A stretch of 6,270 nt of DNA. Source: CAYPOY01 sp964412395 (GTDB lineage: Bacteria > Chloroflexota > Anaerolineae > B4-G1). How positions within the stretch are numbered: position 1 is the stretch's first letter; every line of letters begins with the position of its first letter. The stretch lies in the NCBI GenBank assembly GCA_964412395.1, contig CAYPOY010000317.1:1-6270 (forward strand). The letters run 5' to 3'. The notes beneath the pieces were generated by a model. The model was not told where the DNA came from. It did no database searches and was given only the letters and a program-made list of their open reading frames with translations. Made by a program: the position numbers and the translations under genes. This document shows, one piece after another, positions 5,765 to 6,270 of this stretch.

Positions 5765-5778
5765 CGTAATGCGTAATG
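5765..5778 (+). repeat. Doubled heptamer CGTAATG
   Basis: Two exact copies of CGTAATG sit side by side, 13 bp before the large heptamer array. They share its 7-base period but not its word, so they may be a second small array of the same kind. Confidence 0.5.
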
Positions 5779-5791
5779 TTGAGGGGTGTGA

Positions 5792-5945
5792 TCACGTTTC
5801 ACGCTTCACGTCTCACGCTTCACGTCTCACGTTTCACGCTTCACGTCTCACGTTTCACGCTTCACGTTTCACGCTTCACGCTTCACGTTTCACGCCTCAC
5901 GTTTCACGCTTCACGTTTCACGTTTCACGTCTCACGTTTCACGCA
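5792..5945 (+). repeat. Heptanucleotide tandem array, 22 units of TCACGYY
   Basis: Twenty-two uninterrupted 7-base units cover 154 bp. The first five bases TCACG are invariant in every unit. The last two are TT (9 units), CT (7), TC (4), CC (1) and CA (the final unit). Only pyrimidines appear at the two variable places until the last unit. This resembles the short tandemly repeated heptamers known from cyanobacteria and seen in other environmental genomes. The period of 7 is not a multiple of 3, which argues against selection as protein code. It may expand by replication slippage; any binding function is unknown. Confidence 0.95.
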
Positions 5946-5955
5946 CGCGCACATT

Positions 5956-5988
5956 TCAAGTGCACTCGATATAATCACCATCGTGCAT
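5956..5988 (-). CDS. 10-codon frame behind a very strong ribosome site; truncated gene start or mini-peptide
   Basis: The ATG at 5988 opens MHDGDYIECT and stops at a TGA. Alone so short a frame would mean nothing, but it follows an exact 10-base Shine-Dalgarno at 5 bases and lies 17 bp after the stop of the upstream gene, where an operon's next gene would start. An overlapping frame from an ATG at 5981 runs 18 codons and ends inside the heptamer array. The simplest reading is a gene whose body was lost when the repeats arrived; a short translated leader is the alternative. Confidence 0.25.
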   Translation of the reverse strand: MHDGDYIECT

Positions 5989-5993
5989 ACACC

Positions 5994-6003
5994 TCACCTC
6001 CTT
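5994..6003 (-). promoter_or_regulatory. Exact 10-base Shine-Dalgarno sequence
   Basis: On the minus strand this reads AAGGAGGTGA, the full complement of the conserved 16S rRNA 3' tail. It is stronger than any other ribosome site in the window. It ends 5 bases before the ATG at 5988, yet no long gene follows. Confidence 0.55.
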
Positions 6004-6005
6004 CA

Positions 6006-6270
6006 TCACAGACCGACGGCCCGCAATATCTCGTAGATAAAGTCGGACAGGCGCGCCTTATCCCCTCCGGCCAGGCTATCCAGGTGCTCGCGGAACTGCT
6101 GAGAATAGGAAAGTAGCAGCGAGGTGGCGCGGCGGTTGGCCTTCTCGACCAGCGACAGGGCCAGGCTGAACCCGGCCAGCGAGTAGAGCGCCGCCCACCC
6201 TGGTGGGCCGAACCGGCGCAGGTGGGGGAAAAGCCGCCTTGCCGCCGCCGTATCTCGCAACTCGTAGAAG
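6006..6270 (-). CDS. Hypothetical protein, C-terminal part (runs off the right edge)
   Basis: The frame is open from the window edge to the TGA at 6006, giving at least 88 residues. A TTG at 6260 is an internal leucine as far as can be seen, since codons before it (Phe-Tyr-Glu) continue the frame. I do not recognise the family. Visible are a basic stretch (AAARRLFPHLRRFGPPGW), one hydrophobic segment (AALYSLAGFSLALSLVEKA) that could be a membrane or amphipathic helix, and a charged helical end (REHLDSLAGGDKARLSDFIYEILRAVGL). The composition and frame continuity are gene-like. Its stop is followed by a strong ribosome site, implying it once had or still has a downstream partner. Confidence 0.65.
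   Translation of the reverse strand, partial: FYELRDTAAARRLFPHLRRFGPPGWAALYSLAGFSLALSLVEKANRRATSLLLSYSQQFREHLDSLAGGDKARLSDFIYEILRAVGL

Larger units (their letters stand above)
5545..6005. other. 461-bp gene-poor, repeat-filled intergenic region
   Basis: No long gene is supported here. From left to right it holds the phasin leader (5545-5640), a palindrome-ended element with 19-bp tandem copies (5641-5733), a doubled heptamer CGTAATG (5765-5778), a 22-copy heptamer array (5792-5945), and a strong ribosome site with a 10-codon frame (5956-6003). Long open plus-strand frames across the array result from the period-7 repeat lacking stops on that strand and are not genes. Confidence 0.8.

Noticed and set aside
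4930..5769. A 279-codon plus-strand open frame crossing the phasin gene and the intergenic repeats
   Set aside because: It runs antisense to the well-supported phasin-like gene and through GC tracts and tandem repeats; its protein has no family features and no ribosome site was found.
5792..5945. CRISPR array
   Set aside because: Units are 7 bp and directly adjacent, with no spacers of 25-45 bp and no cas genes.
5970..5975. Plus-strand TATAAT promoter box
   Set aside because: There is no acceptable -35 at 16-18 bp upstream and no plus-strand gene downstream; it falls inside the short minus-strand frame.
5994..6003. Plus-strand TCACCTCCTT as the 3' end of a 16S rRNA gene
   Set aside because: Only the 10 bases match; the flanks do not look like 16S rRNA. 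It is better read as a Shine-Dalgarno on the minus strand.
5655..6116. Plus-strand frame encoding a repetitive FHASRFT-type protein
   Set aside because: It is just the translation of the stop-free 7-base array; the repeat period, not selection for protein, keeps it open, and it runs into the opposite-strand gene.

Overview
This is a GC-rich bacterial window of about 6.3 kb. Nearly all genes sit on the minus strand; only the tail of a dihydroorotate dehydrogenase gene at the left edge is on the plus strand. No rRNA, tRNA, CRISPR array or intact insertion sequence is visible. The gene content, together with several short palindromic 'word' repeats and a heptanucleotide array between genes, suggests a Chloroflexota (Anaerolineae-like) chromosome or metagenome bin. 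That assignment is inference from style and is not proven by any marker gene here.

Left part (1-817): the C-terminal third of a class 1 dihydroorotate dehydrogenase ends at 356. It faces, across a perfect 9-bp hairpin, a decayed uroporphyrinogen-decarboxylase-family (URO-D/methyltransferase) remnant on the minus strand. Next comes a non-coding stretch bounded by a perfect 15-bp inverted repeat (696-710 / 780-794).

Centre (818-5544, all minus strand, so transcription reads right to left): a phasin-like coiled-coil protein, then after a 214-bp gap with a hairpin and extreme G/C tracts, two tandem DUF1232-type small membrane proteins, a 110-residue helical protein of unknown function, a GT4 glycosyltransferase, an ABC-2 permease broken by a one-base frameshift, and a patatin-like phospholipase. 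From 4997 down to 818 the gaps are 3, 16, 3, 21 and 40 bp, so this looks like one operon. Its theme is membrane or envelope lipids: glycosyl transfer, export and acyl hydrolysis. That theme is inferred. No ABC ATPase accompanies the permease.

Right part (5545-6270): 461 bp without a clear gene hold a palindrome-ended element containing three copies of a 19-bp repeat, 22 consecutive copies of a TCACGYY heptamer, and a very strong Shine-Dalgarno followed by only a 10-codon frame. The window ends inside an unrecognised minus-strand gene.

I see no clearly new biological system. The best leads are the heptamer array abutting an apparently beheaded gene start, the nested repeat element, and the envelope-lipid operon with its tandem DUF1232 pair, unknown 110-aa protein and frameshifted orphan permease.
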